In this document: piece by piece, positions 56,029 to 64,000 of the stretch
Position numbering within the stretch: position 1 is the stretch's first letter
Layout of the letters: every line of letters starts with the position of its first letter
Assembly (NCBI GenBank): GCA_014529385.2
Contig: CM043960.1
Span: forward strand, 122,501,043 to 122,565,042
Direction of reading: 5' to 3'
Source: Adiantum capillus-veneris
Taxonomy: Eukaryota > Streptophyta > Polypodiopsida > Polypodiales > Pteridaceae
DNA length: 64,000 nucleotides
Made by a program: the position numbers and the translations under genes
The notes under the pieces: generated by a model
What the model saw: the letters and a program-made list of their open reading frames with translations, nothing else
The model's database searches: none
Told to the model about the DNA's origin: nothing

Positions 56029-56576
56029 TGTAGCAGGCTACAGTGTCACTTTCACAAGACACACATTTAGTACAATTGGTCTAGGATGGTTCACACTGGA
56101 CGGACTCTCTGGGTGGGTAGTGACACGTGGCAGCAGAGATACGGATTGGTCTAGTGGACATCGTGGCCAGGTCACCACATGGCTGACATTTATGAGCCGT
56201 TGGTGCTCTTTATGGTGGTACATATGAGTAGTAGCGGTTGGTCATTGGGATTATCATCTTCACCTTTGGTCGAGCATCGCGGTCGAGAGCAGTGAGTCTA
56301 TTCACAGAGCACATCTTCACCATCCCTGCACATCTGAGCCTTGACACCCCCATTGTACCTGTGAGTCTTGGGCTGGAGCTGAGTGCGCTGCCATGCCAGA
56401 GTCTGTATCAGTCTTTGAGATAGTCGAGTCATATGTTCTGGTCTGCTGTTGTGTCTTTGTGAGCTCTTTTGATGTCTATTGTTCCCTTTCTGTTCAGTCT
56501 GTTTGAGTGAGATTGTCATGCACATTGCACTGAGGACCACCCGCTGTAGAGAGCACGACACATTATCCGCGCTACA
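56029..56576 (+). repeat. I 3' LTR
   Basis: 548 bp, TGTAGCAGGCTACAG to CCGCGCTACA, followed by the GTTTT duplication and the rest of the F2 LTR. Confidence 0.93.
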
Positions 56577-57262
56577 GTTTTGGGTGGCTGAAAATGACTG
56601 TTTTGGCTGCGTTTTTATGGCTGAAAATGGGGGTTCTTCTGCATCCAACTTGGGCTGAATTATCTGTTGCTAATGCCTGCTAAAAACGCTGCACATCTGC
56701 TGCATATTGGGCTGAAAACCAAAAACGCTGATGTTGCATTGTAGCGTTAGTAAAACGCTAGACCATTCTGGTGCTTCTGCTGGCAATTGGGGGAAATTTG
56801 CAAACGCTAGGGGACTGGAGAGGATGGCGATCATGCAAGGGGAAAACGCTGGGGCTGATGTGTGGCGAAGGTGGGGGAAACCAAAAACGCCAATGGTTCT
56901 TGTTGGGGTTCTGCTGAGAAGGTGCCTGTTGAGCATGTGCTCCTGCTGCCTCTTCTGCCATTTAGTGCTAACTTGGGTTTGCTTATATATTAACTTAGCA
57001 AAATTGCCCTACCTACTTTTGTTGAAAGTCACTTAAAAATAATAAGTGAAAAATACCAAAAATAGGGAAAATAGGCTAAATGCACTGGAAAATTCCCCTA
57101 ACTGAATTTGATGGATTCTGAAGGGAATACTGATGATCATGCTTTGTGCAACCAGAGGATATGCATCTATGCTAAGTGACTGGGCATGCACGGTCTACGA
57201 ATAGACTCACAAGAGTGCCAGATCACTTCTAAATCTAGACTGACTGGACTGACTGAACCCTG
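56577..57262 (-). repeat. F2 3' LTR, right part (truncated)
   Basis: Continues the F LTR with CTGAAAATG / AAAACGCTG motifs and AAAATAGGCTAAATGC. It stops near 57262 before the last ~45 bp (GCTTGTCCACGGACAC.. and the palindromic tip) that F3 has. CTGGACTGACTGAACC occurs twice (57246, 57280), so the deletion junction carries a small duplication. Confidence 0.85.
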
Positions 57263-58173
57263 GTCATGCTGTAGACTGGCTGGACTGACTGAACCGTGGT
57301 CGCTAAAGACTGTGTATGCAATGTAGATGAACATAAAGACGGAGTGACAAACCGTTCATCAAACACATGCAAACAATGAGATCGAATCTTTTCTGTTTGA
57401 TTGAGATCAATCAACTGTGGCAAATCACAATGGAAATGTCTATGCTTAGTGCTCATACTATCATGTCCTCTTCCAGAAACTGTGTCATGCCAAGGAAGAG
57501 ACATGGAATGTGACTTCCTTACATACATTCTTTTCAGCTTTTCATGAAAAATCTGCATACATCCGTGCTCATTCATGAGTGAAACGTGCTGAACATACAA
57601 TATGTCATGCCTAAGAAAAGGGATCACATAAAGATGCTGACTAAAATACAGGAAATGATCACGAATGAAACACTCGAACAATGCGTGCGTATCAATCATG
57701 CGAACACATAATACTTCCTGTGCGGGTTCTTTGGACCTAGGCTCGAGAGCCAAGATCAATCCTTTGTGATTGATCGAATCTGCAACGAGGTTAGCTTCGC
57801 TAGAAAAAGCATCCACTAACACCTCATCCTGGTGAACAATCACATCGTCTTCATGCAACTCATCATGCTTGTGAGAAATCACATCTTGATCATGCAAATC
57901 ATCATGCTTATCTTTGTCATCAAAACCATCATGTAAATCATTATCATTCAAATCTTCATGCTTCTCATAATCATGCAAATTCTGTGTGTCATGCTGTGGA
58001 GAAAAAGAGACTGAGAGAGTCTCCTTCTCCTGAATCCTTTCAATCTTGTCTTGCATATTAGCAATGAGAGCTAGAGAATGAGCAATGTCCTCTCCATGAA
58101 TGACAATTGGAGAATCACTTGTGGCATTGAGAGTTAGTGTTAGTCTTAAAATCCACGAGAGCGTCATTATCAC
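57263..58173 (-). CDS. F2 post-protease protein (integrase-derived, no RT)
   Basis: 312-codon open frame (its end overlaps LTR remnants at 57235). It starts just after the protease end. An Asp/His/Asn-rich part (NLHDYEKHEDLNDNDLHDGF, KHDDLHDQDVISHKHDEL) leads to VDAFSSEANLVADSIN and LEPRSKEPAQEVLCVRMID. Then an integrase-like part follows: CFIRDHFLYFSQHLYVIPFL aligns with NYLIRDGLLFFRYRLCVLPS of F1, and VSLMNEHGCMQ with DSLTGGHRGMN. CDLPQLIDLNQ..CLHVFDERF aligns with the core start. The zinc-domain cysteines and the DDE triad are missing. Shared with F3 and F4; role unknown. Confidence 0.75.
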
Positions 58174-58796
58174 GAAACCATCGAATGCCCAAAATCATAT
58201 CACATCCTGAGAGAGGAGAAACAACAAATCTTCTAGTGAAGGCAGTCGGTTGAATTGCAAACAACACATCAAGGCACTCCTCCGTGATGAGAGCGTCCAT
58301 ACCGGGACGAAAGCCAAAGACCTCGATAGGAGATCTCAGACTAACTTCGAGGTGGGCTCTCTCAACAAGAGAGGAATTGATCACATCATGCATACTACCT
58401 GGGTCAAACAATATGACAAAACGATGCCCCGACGTACGACCATAACATTTAATGAGAGAATCATCAATGGGAGGGTCATGAGAAACTTGGGGCACACTCG
58501 TGTTATCATTCATTGCATTGACAGAGGAAGTGGGTTTTGTGGATTCTTTAGATTCATTCGATTCAAGCTTAGGACATGTTCTTTTTATGTGACCCTTAAT
58601 GTGACAATGAAAACAACGACCTTCCTTAGGATAAGTGCTTTGCTCTTCTGACGTGATGTATCCTCCTACAATTCCTTGTGCTACCTTTTCATATGGAGTA
58701 AGCTTAGGTTTAGCAATTGTGTTAGCCTTACCCTTAGATTCATTGGAAGAATTCTTTTCTGAGAGACTGTTGGAAGATTGGTTAGAAGAGTCACCA
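58115..58796 (-). pseudogene. F2 nucleocapsid and protease
   Basis: The frame from 58864 contains KLTPYEKVAQGIVGGYI, the zinc knuckle CFHCHIKGHIKRTC, SLIKCYGRTSGHRFVILF and the protease site DPGSMHDVIN, ending CDMILGIRWFRDND. It is the counterpart of F1 37950-38450. The first ~20 codons of the open frame lie in the MITE (58797-59164), which splits gag from this part. The end overlaps the post-protease frame by 59 bases in a different phase. Confidence 0.87.
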
Positions 58797-59164
58797 ACGT
58801 AATCGCGAAACGTTTCAGACCCGAAACGTTTCACCCCGAAACGTGGCGTTTCACCCCGAAACATTTCACTCTAGGTAAGACCTCATTGCAACGTCTAACC
58901 GAAACGCCAATTTTGTGTATATATAGAGTTATATATAGACAAAATAGGTGTTTATAGTGCAGTAAGTAGAGATACATGCTATGTTAACCTTGAAATAGCA
59001 TATACATATAAATAAATAACTTTTTAATGGCCAAATTCTCTTAAGGGAATTTTTTTTTTTCAGCCATTTCACTTCAGGCGTTTCACCCTGTAGGTGAAAC
59101 GTTTCGGCCGTTTCACCCGTTTCAGGTTTCAGGCATGCTGAAACGCGTTTCACGGTTACGCTGA
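58797..59164. mobile_element. MITE-like DNA element, 368 bp
   Basis: Flanked by GAGTCACCA (58788-58796) and GAGTTACCA (59165-59173), a 9-bp duplication with one C/T change. Both ends carry imperfect inverted repeats (CGTAATCGCGAAACG..TTTCAG against CGTAACCGTGAAACGCGTTTCAG reading inward). The F1 counterpart (around 38600) has no insertion. The terminal ~70 bp are dense in GAAACG/CGTTTC; the middle is AT-rich. The 9-bp duplication suggests a Mutator-like parent. No coding capacity. Confidence 0.7.
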
Positions 59165-59173
59165 GAGTTACCA

Positions 59174-59754
59174 TTTTTACCATTCTTACCGTTCTGAGGG
59201 TTCTGAGAAGTCTGCGAGGTTCTTGTGGAAGTCTTGTTCTCCTTAGGCTTTCCCTTGTTGTGCTTCATCTCCTGTGCGAGAGCAATCGCTACCGCCTTGT
59301 TGAGATCGATTGGATCGACAGTACTTGATATACTCGTCCAATCCAAAGAGAAAAGCCTCTTTGCGCTCATCATCTGATTTTCGTAATTGAGTACCGAGCT
59401 GCAAAACACGATTAGAAAAAGACATAACCGGCATACCATTTTGCTTAGGAGAGCGCCAATCATCCTTCAATCATGCGAGGTACTGAGGTGGCATAAACCG
59501 CGCCTTAAGCTTGTCTTGGAAATCAGCCCAATTGAAGGAAAGGGGCGTGAGTTCGTCAGCTTCCTCTAGGTGCGCGGCTAGCTGTGCCTCTTGCCATGCG
59601 CGGTATCAATTGATGGCATCACTGGCAACGTACATAGCTATCGTCAAAACTTTGCTATATCCTGTCTTCTTACTTGTCGCAAAATAAGCATTAAATTGAT
59701 GCAACCAAGAATGAATAACGGTAGCATCCATCTTACCGTCATACTTGCTGAAAG
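59174..59754 (-). pseudogene. F2 gag capsid
   Basis: 59470-59243 reads MKDDWRSPKQNGMPVMSFSNRVLQLGTQLRKSDDERKEAFLFGLD, the capsid end. Further upstream, decayed frames match F1's WLHQFNAYFATT.. and WYHAWQEAQLAA (59754-59560). The linker to the knuckle (KGKPKENKTSTRTSQ) ends at the MITE. Frame changes near 59330 and 59500. Confidence 0.82.
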
Positions 59755-60345
59755 TCAACTTCTCTGTGATTGGATGGTCGAATCCGCATCGTGGCTTGCA
59801 CCACTTGAGGAACTCCCACGATCTTTGGGTGGTTCGGTCTTCGAGGCAAGTAACTGTCGAACCAATTCTCGAGTTCGTAGTTCTCTTTGAGCCTCTCGCT
59901 CGACCTCCAAGGCCGCGCTTCGTGTTGCCGCTTCCTCCTTTCTTAGTTCTTTTCTTTCTTTTCCTGCGTTGTGTTCGCGTTCTAAAGCAAGACGATTGTC
60001 TTGTTGTGCGGAAAATCTTGCTTTTCTTTCGTCGCGCTCGCGGTCCTTAGCTGCTTGCTCACGGTCCTTAGCTGCTTGTTCTGCGGCAAGTCTTGCAATT
60101 CTTTCGTCGCGCTCACGATCCTTAGCTTCTTGTTGTTCTGCTTTGCTTGCGAGTTGTGCCAACGCAACTCGATTCGTTTCTTGTTGTTGTGCCATCATGT
60201 CCAACATCGACTTGACCATCATCTCCATAGGAGTTAGTAAAACTCGTGGCGTAGATGGCGAAGGGGGAGGGTCGAAAAAATCTCCTAGTGGGGAAAAATC
60301 TTCGCCGCCTCTCTCATGCTCATCACCTGTATGCAAAGTATCCAT
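59755..60345 (-). CDS. F2 gag N-terminal extension, charged helix
   Basis: 196-codon frame MDTLHTGDEHERGGEDFSPL.. homologous to F1 39203-39706 but longer in the repeat part. Units such as KDRERDERIARLAAEQAA and KDREQAAKDRERDERKARFS recur over residues about 60-160, an Arg/Glu/Lys/Ala-rich helix. It ends SGASHDADSTIQSQRS just before the capsid frame. Confidence 0.85.
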   Translation of the reverse strand: MDTLHTGDEHERGGEDFSPLGDFFDPPPSPSTPRVLLTPMEMMVKSMLDMMAQQQETNRVALAQLASKAEQQEAKDRERDERIARLAAEQAAKDREQAAKDRERDERKARFSAQQDNRLALEREHNAGKERKELRKEEAATRSAALEVEREAQRELRTRELVRQLLASKTEPPKDRGSSSSGASHDADSTIQSQRS

Positions 60346-60784
60346 TCCGCTTCAGGTGACGACCATGCACTATGATCTTTGGTTCTTAAGTTCACGAGGA
60401 ACTTGGGTTCTTGGGTTCTTGAGGATCTTGAGGTTTTCTTTCGCTTGCAAATCGCATTTGAGAAGGATCTTCTCTTCACCCGAGCTCTACTCTTTTCCGC
60501 GGGCGCACCCCTTGGCGGCCTTCGCTCACACCAAGGTTGCTTTTTCCCACCTCACGTCGATTGGCCGGCCGCTAAGTGCACGGTCCGCTCTCAATGAGTG
60601 AAAAGAGACACAAGGGGAGGCTGGACAAGCCCTTCTTCTTGGGATTCCTGTCACTCTTCAACAAAACACGATTAGGAATCGACACGCCCAAGCGAACTTG
60701 GGTTCGTGCGACCTCAACAAGCAAAAAAATTCTTGTGGTTCTTCCCTTGAGTACTACAGAACACTGCCAAAGCTCTAATACAAA
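60346..60784 (-). other. F2 leader and primer binding site
   Basis: Leader shared with F1 and F3. The primer site 60772-60783 reads TTGTATTAGAGC on the coding strand, two changes from standard. Confidence 0.78.
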
Positions 60785-60916
60785 TGTTAGGTGCAGCGGA
60801 ATGAATGTTTGCGCTTTGCTCAAGATGAGTGCTCCGAACTGTGCTCAAGGTTCCTTTTTATTCTTATGAAAGGGAGAGCCTTCCGTTCTTAATGAGAGAG
60901 TGCTATGATCACAAAC
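60785..60916 (-). repeat. F2 5' LTR, first 132 bp
   Basis: TGTTAGGTGCAGCGG to GATCACAAAC, then a second LTR of the same family begins at 60917. The CAAAC at 60912-60916 would be the left copy of F3's target duplication; the other copy lies outside the window. Confidence 0.85.
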
Positions 60917-62103
60917 TGTTAGGTGCAGCGGAATGATTGTTTGCGCTTTGCTCAAGATGAGTGCTCCGAACTGTGCGCAAGGTTCCTTTTAGTTCTTATG
61001 GAAGGGAGAGCCTTCCATTCTTAATGGAAAGTGCTATGATCACAAAGAAAGTGAATGGATACTGTGTGTGCAAGTGTATAAGACTGAGAGATAGAGAGAG
61101 AAGAGAGATACGACACCAGAGACGTTGTAAAACCCTCCTCCGAAGGCCCCACTCTCGTCGGCGAGAGTGGTCTACTTTTTGATTGCACAAAGTGGTACAA
61201 TGCGAATGCAAGGGACTGATGCAACTTGGACTATGCCGGTGACGACGACGGTGATGACGACGACGACTTTAGGGCTGAAATCTGTGGTCTTCTAATCGTT
61301 GAATTTCGGGACTGTTTCGGTGGCTGAAAATGACTGTTTTGGCTGCGTTTTTATGGCTGAAAATCGGGAATCTTCTGCAACCAATGGGGCTGAATCTGCT
61401 ACTGTACCAGAGGCTGAAAACGCTGCCTTTCTGACGTGGCTAGGGCTGAAAAACACTAACGCTAGGCTGCCTGTGTCCTTAGCAAAAACGCTAGCTTGAT
61501 GAAGTCGAAAAAGGCTGGTGGGCTGAAATGGAGAACGCCAGCCAGACTGGGACTTGATGGCGATCATGGTAATTTGCAAACGCTGGAATGCTGAGGGTGA
61601 TGGCAATCATGCGTAGGAATGAAACGCCATGGATCTGGGTACTGCTGTCGTAGCGGAAACTGTCAAGACAGAAAACATTAGGGGTGTTGAGGGATTCCTG
61701 CTGAGAAGTTGCCTGTTGAGCGGGAAGCTCCTGCTGCCTCTTCTGCCATTTAGTGCTAACTTGGGTTTGCTTATATATTAAGTTAGCAAAATTGCCCTAC
61801 CTACTTTTGTTGGGAAGTCACTTAAAAATAATAAGTGAAAAATACCAGAAATAGGGAAAATAGGCTAAATGCATTGGAAAATTCCCCTAACTGATTTTAA
61901 TGGATTCTGATGGGAATTCTGATGATCATGCTGTGTGCAACCAGAGGATATGCATCTATGCCAAGTGACTGGGCATGCACGGTCTACGAATAGACTCACA
62001 AAAGTGCCAGATCACTTCTAATGTAGACTTGACTGGACTGACTGAACCCTGATCATGCTGAAGCTTGTCCACGGACACATAGGGTTGGATGTGTCACGTG
62101 ACA
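60917..62103 (-). repeat. F3 3' LTR
   Basis: 1187 bp, TGTTAGGTGCAGCGG to TGTCACGTGACA, complete. A (GAC)n run lies at about 61240-61270 and the CTGAAAAxGCT motif array at 61310-61600. Confidence 0.92.
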
Positions 62104-62116
62104 TCCCCTCCTTTTC
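62104..62116 (-). other. F3 polypurine tract
   Basis: Reads GAAAAGGAGGGGA on the coding strand, directly before the LTR, like F4's AAAAAGGAGGCGA. Confidence 0.75.
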
Positions 62117-63329
62117 AAAGTGAGGTACTGGCACCGAACTGTATGGCGTCGAGGGAGATCGCTAATAGCATTCGGAATCCTGGAAGGGACTCTTCGCCGG
62201 CCCACTCTGCTGTGTGGGTCGTGCGGTACTTGAACTTCATAAAGGTCTGCAATGCTTGCTTCTTTGGGGCGCGCCGAAAGAGACACAAAGTCTTCTGTGG
62301 CTCCTTCCTTACTTCAATTTCGTTTAGAGACCTGCTTCTTTCTTCCTCAAGAATCTCTATGGCTGAAAATTCCTGAAACCATTTCCAACACAAAACCATG
62401 AACATACCTATTCCATGTAACGTGAGTGGAAAAAATCTTGTCTTCGCTAAAGATTGTTTATGCAATGTAGATGAACATAGAGACGGAGTGACAACCCGTT
62501 CATCAAACATATGCAAACAATGAGATCGAATCTTTCCCGTTTGATCGAAGTCAATCAACTGTGGCAAATCACAATGGAAATGCCCATGCTTGGTGCTTAT
62601 ACTATCATGTGCTCTTTCTTCAACTGTGTCATGCCAAGGAAGAGACATGGAATGTGACTTCCTGACATACATACTTTTCAGCTTTTCATGAAAAATCCGC
62701 ATAGATTCGTGCTCATCCATGAGAGAAACGTGCTCAACATACAATATGTCATGCCTAGGAAAAGGGATCACATATTGATGCTGACTAAAATACAGGACAC
62801 GGTCACGAATGAAACGCTCGAACAATGCGTGCGTATCAATCATGCGAACACATAATACTTCCTCTGAGGGTTCTTTGGACCTAGGCCCGAGAGCCAAGAT
62901 CGTTTCTTCCTGAATGATCGAATCATCTTGTGGAGGTTCTTTGGACCTCGACTCGTAAGCCAAGATCGGTTCTTCGTGATTGATCGAATCCACAACGATG
63001 TTAGCTTCGCTAGAAAAAGCATCCACTAACACATCATCCTTGTGAACAATCACATCTTCTTCATGCAACTCATCATGCTTGTGAGAAATCACATCTTGAT
63101 CATGCAAATCATCATGCTTGTCATTGTCATCCAAATCATTGGCATCCAAATCATCATGCTTATCATTGTCATTCAAATCATCATGCAAATCATTGTCAAT
63201 CAAATCATCATCATGCTTCACACAATTATGAAAATCCTGTGTGTCATGCTTTGGAGAAAAGATACTAAGACAGTCTCCTTTCCCCAAATCTCTTGCATCT
63301 GTGCCTGAACTTGAGAATAGAGTCGCCAA
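62115..63329 (-). CDS. F3 post-protease protein, 404 codons, Asp/His-rich
   Basis: Uninterrupted frame. Residues about 30-105 are an Asp/His/Asn/Leu repeat (DNDLHDDLNDNDKHDDLD, ANDLDDNDKHDDLHDQDVIS), then VDAFSSEANIVVDSINHEEP with a duplicated RSKEP unit, then the integrase-like part (RFIRDRVLYFSQHQYVIPFP, ILYVEHVSLMDEH, CDLPQLIDFDQ, LHMFDERVV). The C-terminal part (APKKQALQTFMKFKYRTTHT, EWAGEESLPGF) is chromodomain-like and ends against the purine tract. No RT motif occurs. Being open over 1.2 kb while neighbouring pol genes are broken, it is either very young or was under constraint. The annotated ATG may lie downstream of the real fusion start. Confidence 0.78.
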   Translation of the reverse strand: MATLFSSSGTDARDLGKGDCLSIFSPKHDTQDFHNCVKHDDDLIDNDLHDDLNDNDKHDDLDANDLDDNDKHDDLHDQDVISHKHDELHEEDVIVHKDDVLVDAFSSEANIVVDSINHEEPILAYESRSKEPPQDDSIIQEETILALGPRSKEPSEEVLCVRMIDTHALFERFIRDRVLYFSQHQYVIPFPRHDILYVEHVSLMDEHESMRIFHEKLKSMYVRKSHSMSLPWHDTVEERAHDSISTKHGHFHCDLPQLIDFDQTGKIRSHCLHMFDERVVTPSLCSSTLHKQSLAKTRFFPLTLHGIGMFMVLCWKWFQEFSAIEILEEERSRSLNEIEVRKEPQKTLCLFRRAPKKQALQTFMKFKYRTTHTAEWAGEESLPGFRMLLAISLDAIQFGASTSL

Positions 63330-63739
63330 AACTCTTTTTTTTGTCGGTCGCTCTGTTCTTGTATTGCTTTTCTTTCTGCTTTGTCTTTTGCGTGCCTACG
63401 ATCCATTTCTGCTTCTCTTGCTTTGGCTTCCAAGCGTGCTTGCTCGCTCTCAGGCGCTATGGCTGCCATTCTTTCTTGGTACTTACGCTCGATGCTTGCG
63501 ATTCTTTCTTCGCTTTCTAACTTCCTGTCCATCATCCTCTTGTCGAAAGCCTCCATAGGAGTTAGTGCAATCCTTGTCGTAGATGGAAAAGGGGGAGGGT
63601 TGGAAAAGCCTCCTGGTGGGGAAAATTCTTCTTCGCCTCTCTCATGCTCATCACCTCCAAGCGAAGCATCCATGCCGCTTCGAGTGATGACCATTCTGAA
63701 GTCGTGGGTTCTTGTGGGTTCTTGGGTTCTTAAGTTCAC
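63218..63739 (-). CDS. F3 gag N-terminal extension
   Basis: 173-codon frame. The gag start equivalent to F1 is MVITRSGMDASLGGDEHERG (internal Met), so the first 15 codons are probably leader. A Pro-rich segment (NPPPFPSTTRIALTPME) is followed by a charged helix (EERIASIERKYQERMAAI, RLEAKAREAEMDRRHAKDKA). The end (QEIWGKETVLVSFLQSMTH) runs into the post-protease region in another phase, marking the internal deletion. Confidence 0.82.
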   Translation of the reverse strand: MNLRTQEPTRTHDFRMVITRSGMDASLGGDEHERGEEEFSPPGGFSNPPPFPSTTRIALTPMEAFDKRMMDRKLESEERIASIERKYQERMAAIAPESEQARLEAKAREAEMDRRHAKDKAERKAIQEQSDRQKKEFWRLYSQVQAQMQEIWGKETVLVSFLQSMTHRIFIIV

Positions 63740-64000
63740 GAGGAACTTGGGTTCTTGAGGGTCTTGAGGTTCTTGAGGTTTTCTTTCGCTTGCAAATCGC
63801 GTTAGAGAATGATCTTCTCTTTACCCGCGTTCTACTCTTTTCCGCGGGCGCACCCCTTGGCGGCCTTGCGCTCACACCAAGGTTGCTTTTTCCCACCTCA
63901 CGTCGATTAGCCGGCCGCTAAGTGCACGGTCCGCTCTCAATGAGTGAAAAGAGACACAAGGGGAGGCTGGACAAGCCCTTCTTTCTTGGGATTCCTGTCA
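63740..64000 (-). other. F3 leader (partial)
   Basis: Shared with F1 and F2, including TTCTTGAGG direct repeats (63745-63780) and the segment GCACCCCTTGGCGGCC. No gene on either strand. Confidence 0.7.

Larger units (their letters stand above)
50161..56576 (+). mobile_element. I, non-autonomous gag-protease LTR element
   Basis: 6.4-kb plus-strand element with two 548-bp LTRs and perfect GTTTT duplications (50156-50160, 56577-56581). It encodes gag and protease only. No RT, RNase H or integrase is seen on either strand in 54006-56028. Instead there is an antisense GDSL-like fragment and a long C-rich array. The protease motif DGGSGINLM and a TGGCG-type primer site set back from the LTR recall the Tat/Athila side of Ty3/gypsy rather than the chromoviruses around it. 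The LTRs differ at only a small number of sites, so it is comparatively recent. Confidence 0.88.
49749..60916 (-). mobile_element. F2, polymerase-less family F element, interrupted by I, a MITE and F3
   Basis: Minus strand. 3' LTR is 49749-50160 plus 56577-57262, internal region 57263-60784, 5' LTR 60785-60916 and presumably beyond the window after F3. The left flank is CTGAC (49744-49748). It encodes the gag helix, capsid, zinc knuckle, protease and post-protease protein, but no RT, RNase H or full integrase. The chromodomain end and LTR start are deleted at about 57262. Confidence 0.85.
60917..64000 (-). mobile_element. F3, polymerase-less family F element (partial, runs off window)
   Basis: Minus strand: 3' LTR 60917-62103, purine tract, post-protease protein, gag N-terminus and leader. 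Compared with F2 it has also lost capsid, nucleocapsid and protease, so gag N-terminus joins directly to the Asp/His-rich protein near 63270. The open frames are long and uninterrupted. The primer site and 5' LTR are beyond 64000. Confidence 0.88.

Noticed and set aside
59969-60601. 210-codon plus-strand frame, Ser/Arg/Leu-rich
   Set aside because: Antisense shadow of the F2 gag helix repeats.

Overview
The window is a land-plant-type, repeat-only stretch. Nothing in it reads as an intact host gene. Essentially every base I can assign belongs to Ty3/gypsy LTR retrotransposons, mostly chromoviruses: tRNA-iMet-type primer sites (TGGTATCAGAGC), single gag-PR-RT-RNase H-IN polyproteins and C-terminal chromodomains. 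The density of insertions, the decayed reading frames and the long (TA)n/(GA)n tracts suggest heterochromatin of a large plant genome. A fern, lycophyte or other non-model plant is possible, but the sequence alone does not say which. I use private family names: A, B, C, D, F, I, plus an old element H.

Positions 1-43282 form one nested stack. Old minus-strand element H (RNase H, integrase and chromodomain pieces at 33960-34199 and 41300-43282) was hit by B3 (LTR split into 272-554 and 33688-33959), by the fullest copy, F1 (34200-41299), and by B2 (LTR 43283-43995). C1 (555-33687, minus) lies inside the LTR of B3. C1 in turn holds a solo F LTR (1922-3054), A1 (3495-19619), a truncated B1 (19625-23461) and D2 (24880-31733, in a GA tract of C1's LTR). 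A1 holds a solo C LTR (3700-5655) and D1 (8150-14916). Target-site duplications support most joins: TGAAT for A1, GGTAG for the solo C LTR, GTCTC for D1, GCCCC/GTCCC for C1, CTGGC/TTGGC for F1. Reading-frame continuity across the removed insert supports D1 in A1 and F1 in H. The deepest path is H > B3 > C1 > A1 > D1.

Positions 43283-49748 hold B2 (LTR, primer site, gag) fused to the protease and 3' end of F4, whose 3' LTR (46084-48475) carries a further 1.2-kb TG...CA insertion, followed by a decayed B4. Positions 49749-64000 hold F2 (minus), whose 3' LTR is split by element I (50161-56576, TSD GTTTT), and F3 (minus), which sits in F2's 5' LTR and runs off the window. F2, F3 and F4 share a derived layout with no RT or RNase H, in which gag/PR is joined to an Asp/His-rich segment, a decayed integrase start and a chromodomain remnant. 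Element I encodes gag with several zinc knuckles and a protease but no polymerase. It also carries an apparent antisense GDSL-lipase fragment and about 850 bp of C-rich minisatellite. A MITE-like element (58797-59164) interrupts F2.

No polymerase-bearing copy is intact. The non-autonomous copies (F2-F4, I) would have depended on proteins supplied by relatives. The most unusual content is the polymerase-less F subfamily, element I with its captured sequence, and the regulatory or structural modules shared between otherwise different LTR families: TGACG inverted modules, a hairpin after the poly(A) signal, and small GT-AG segments.
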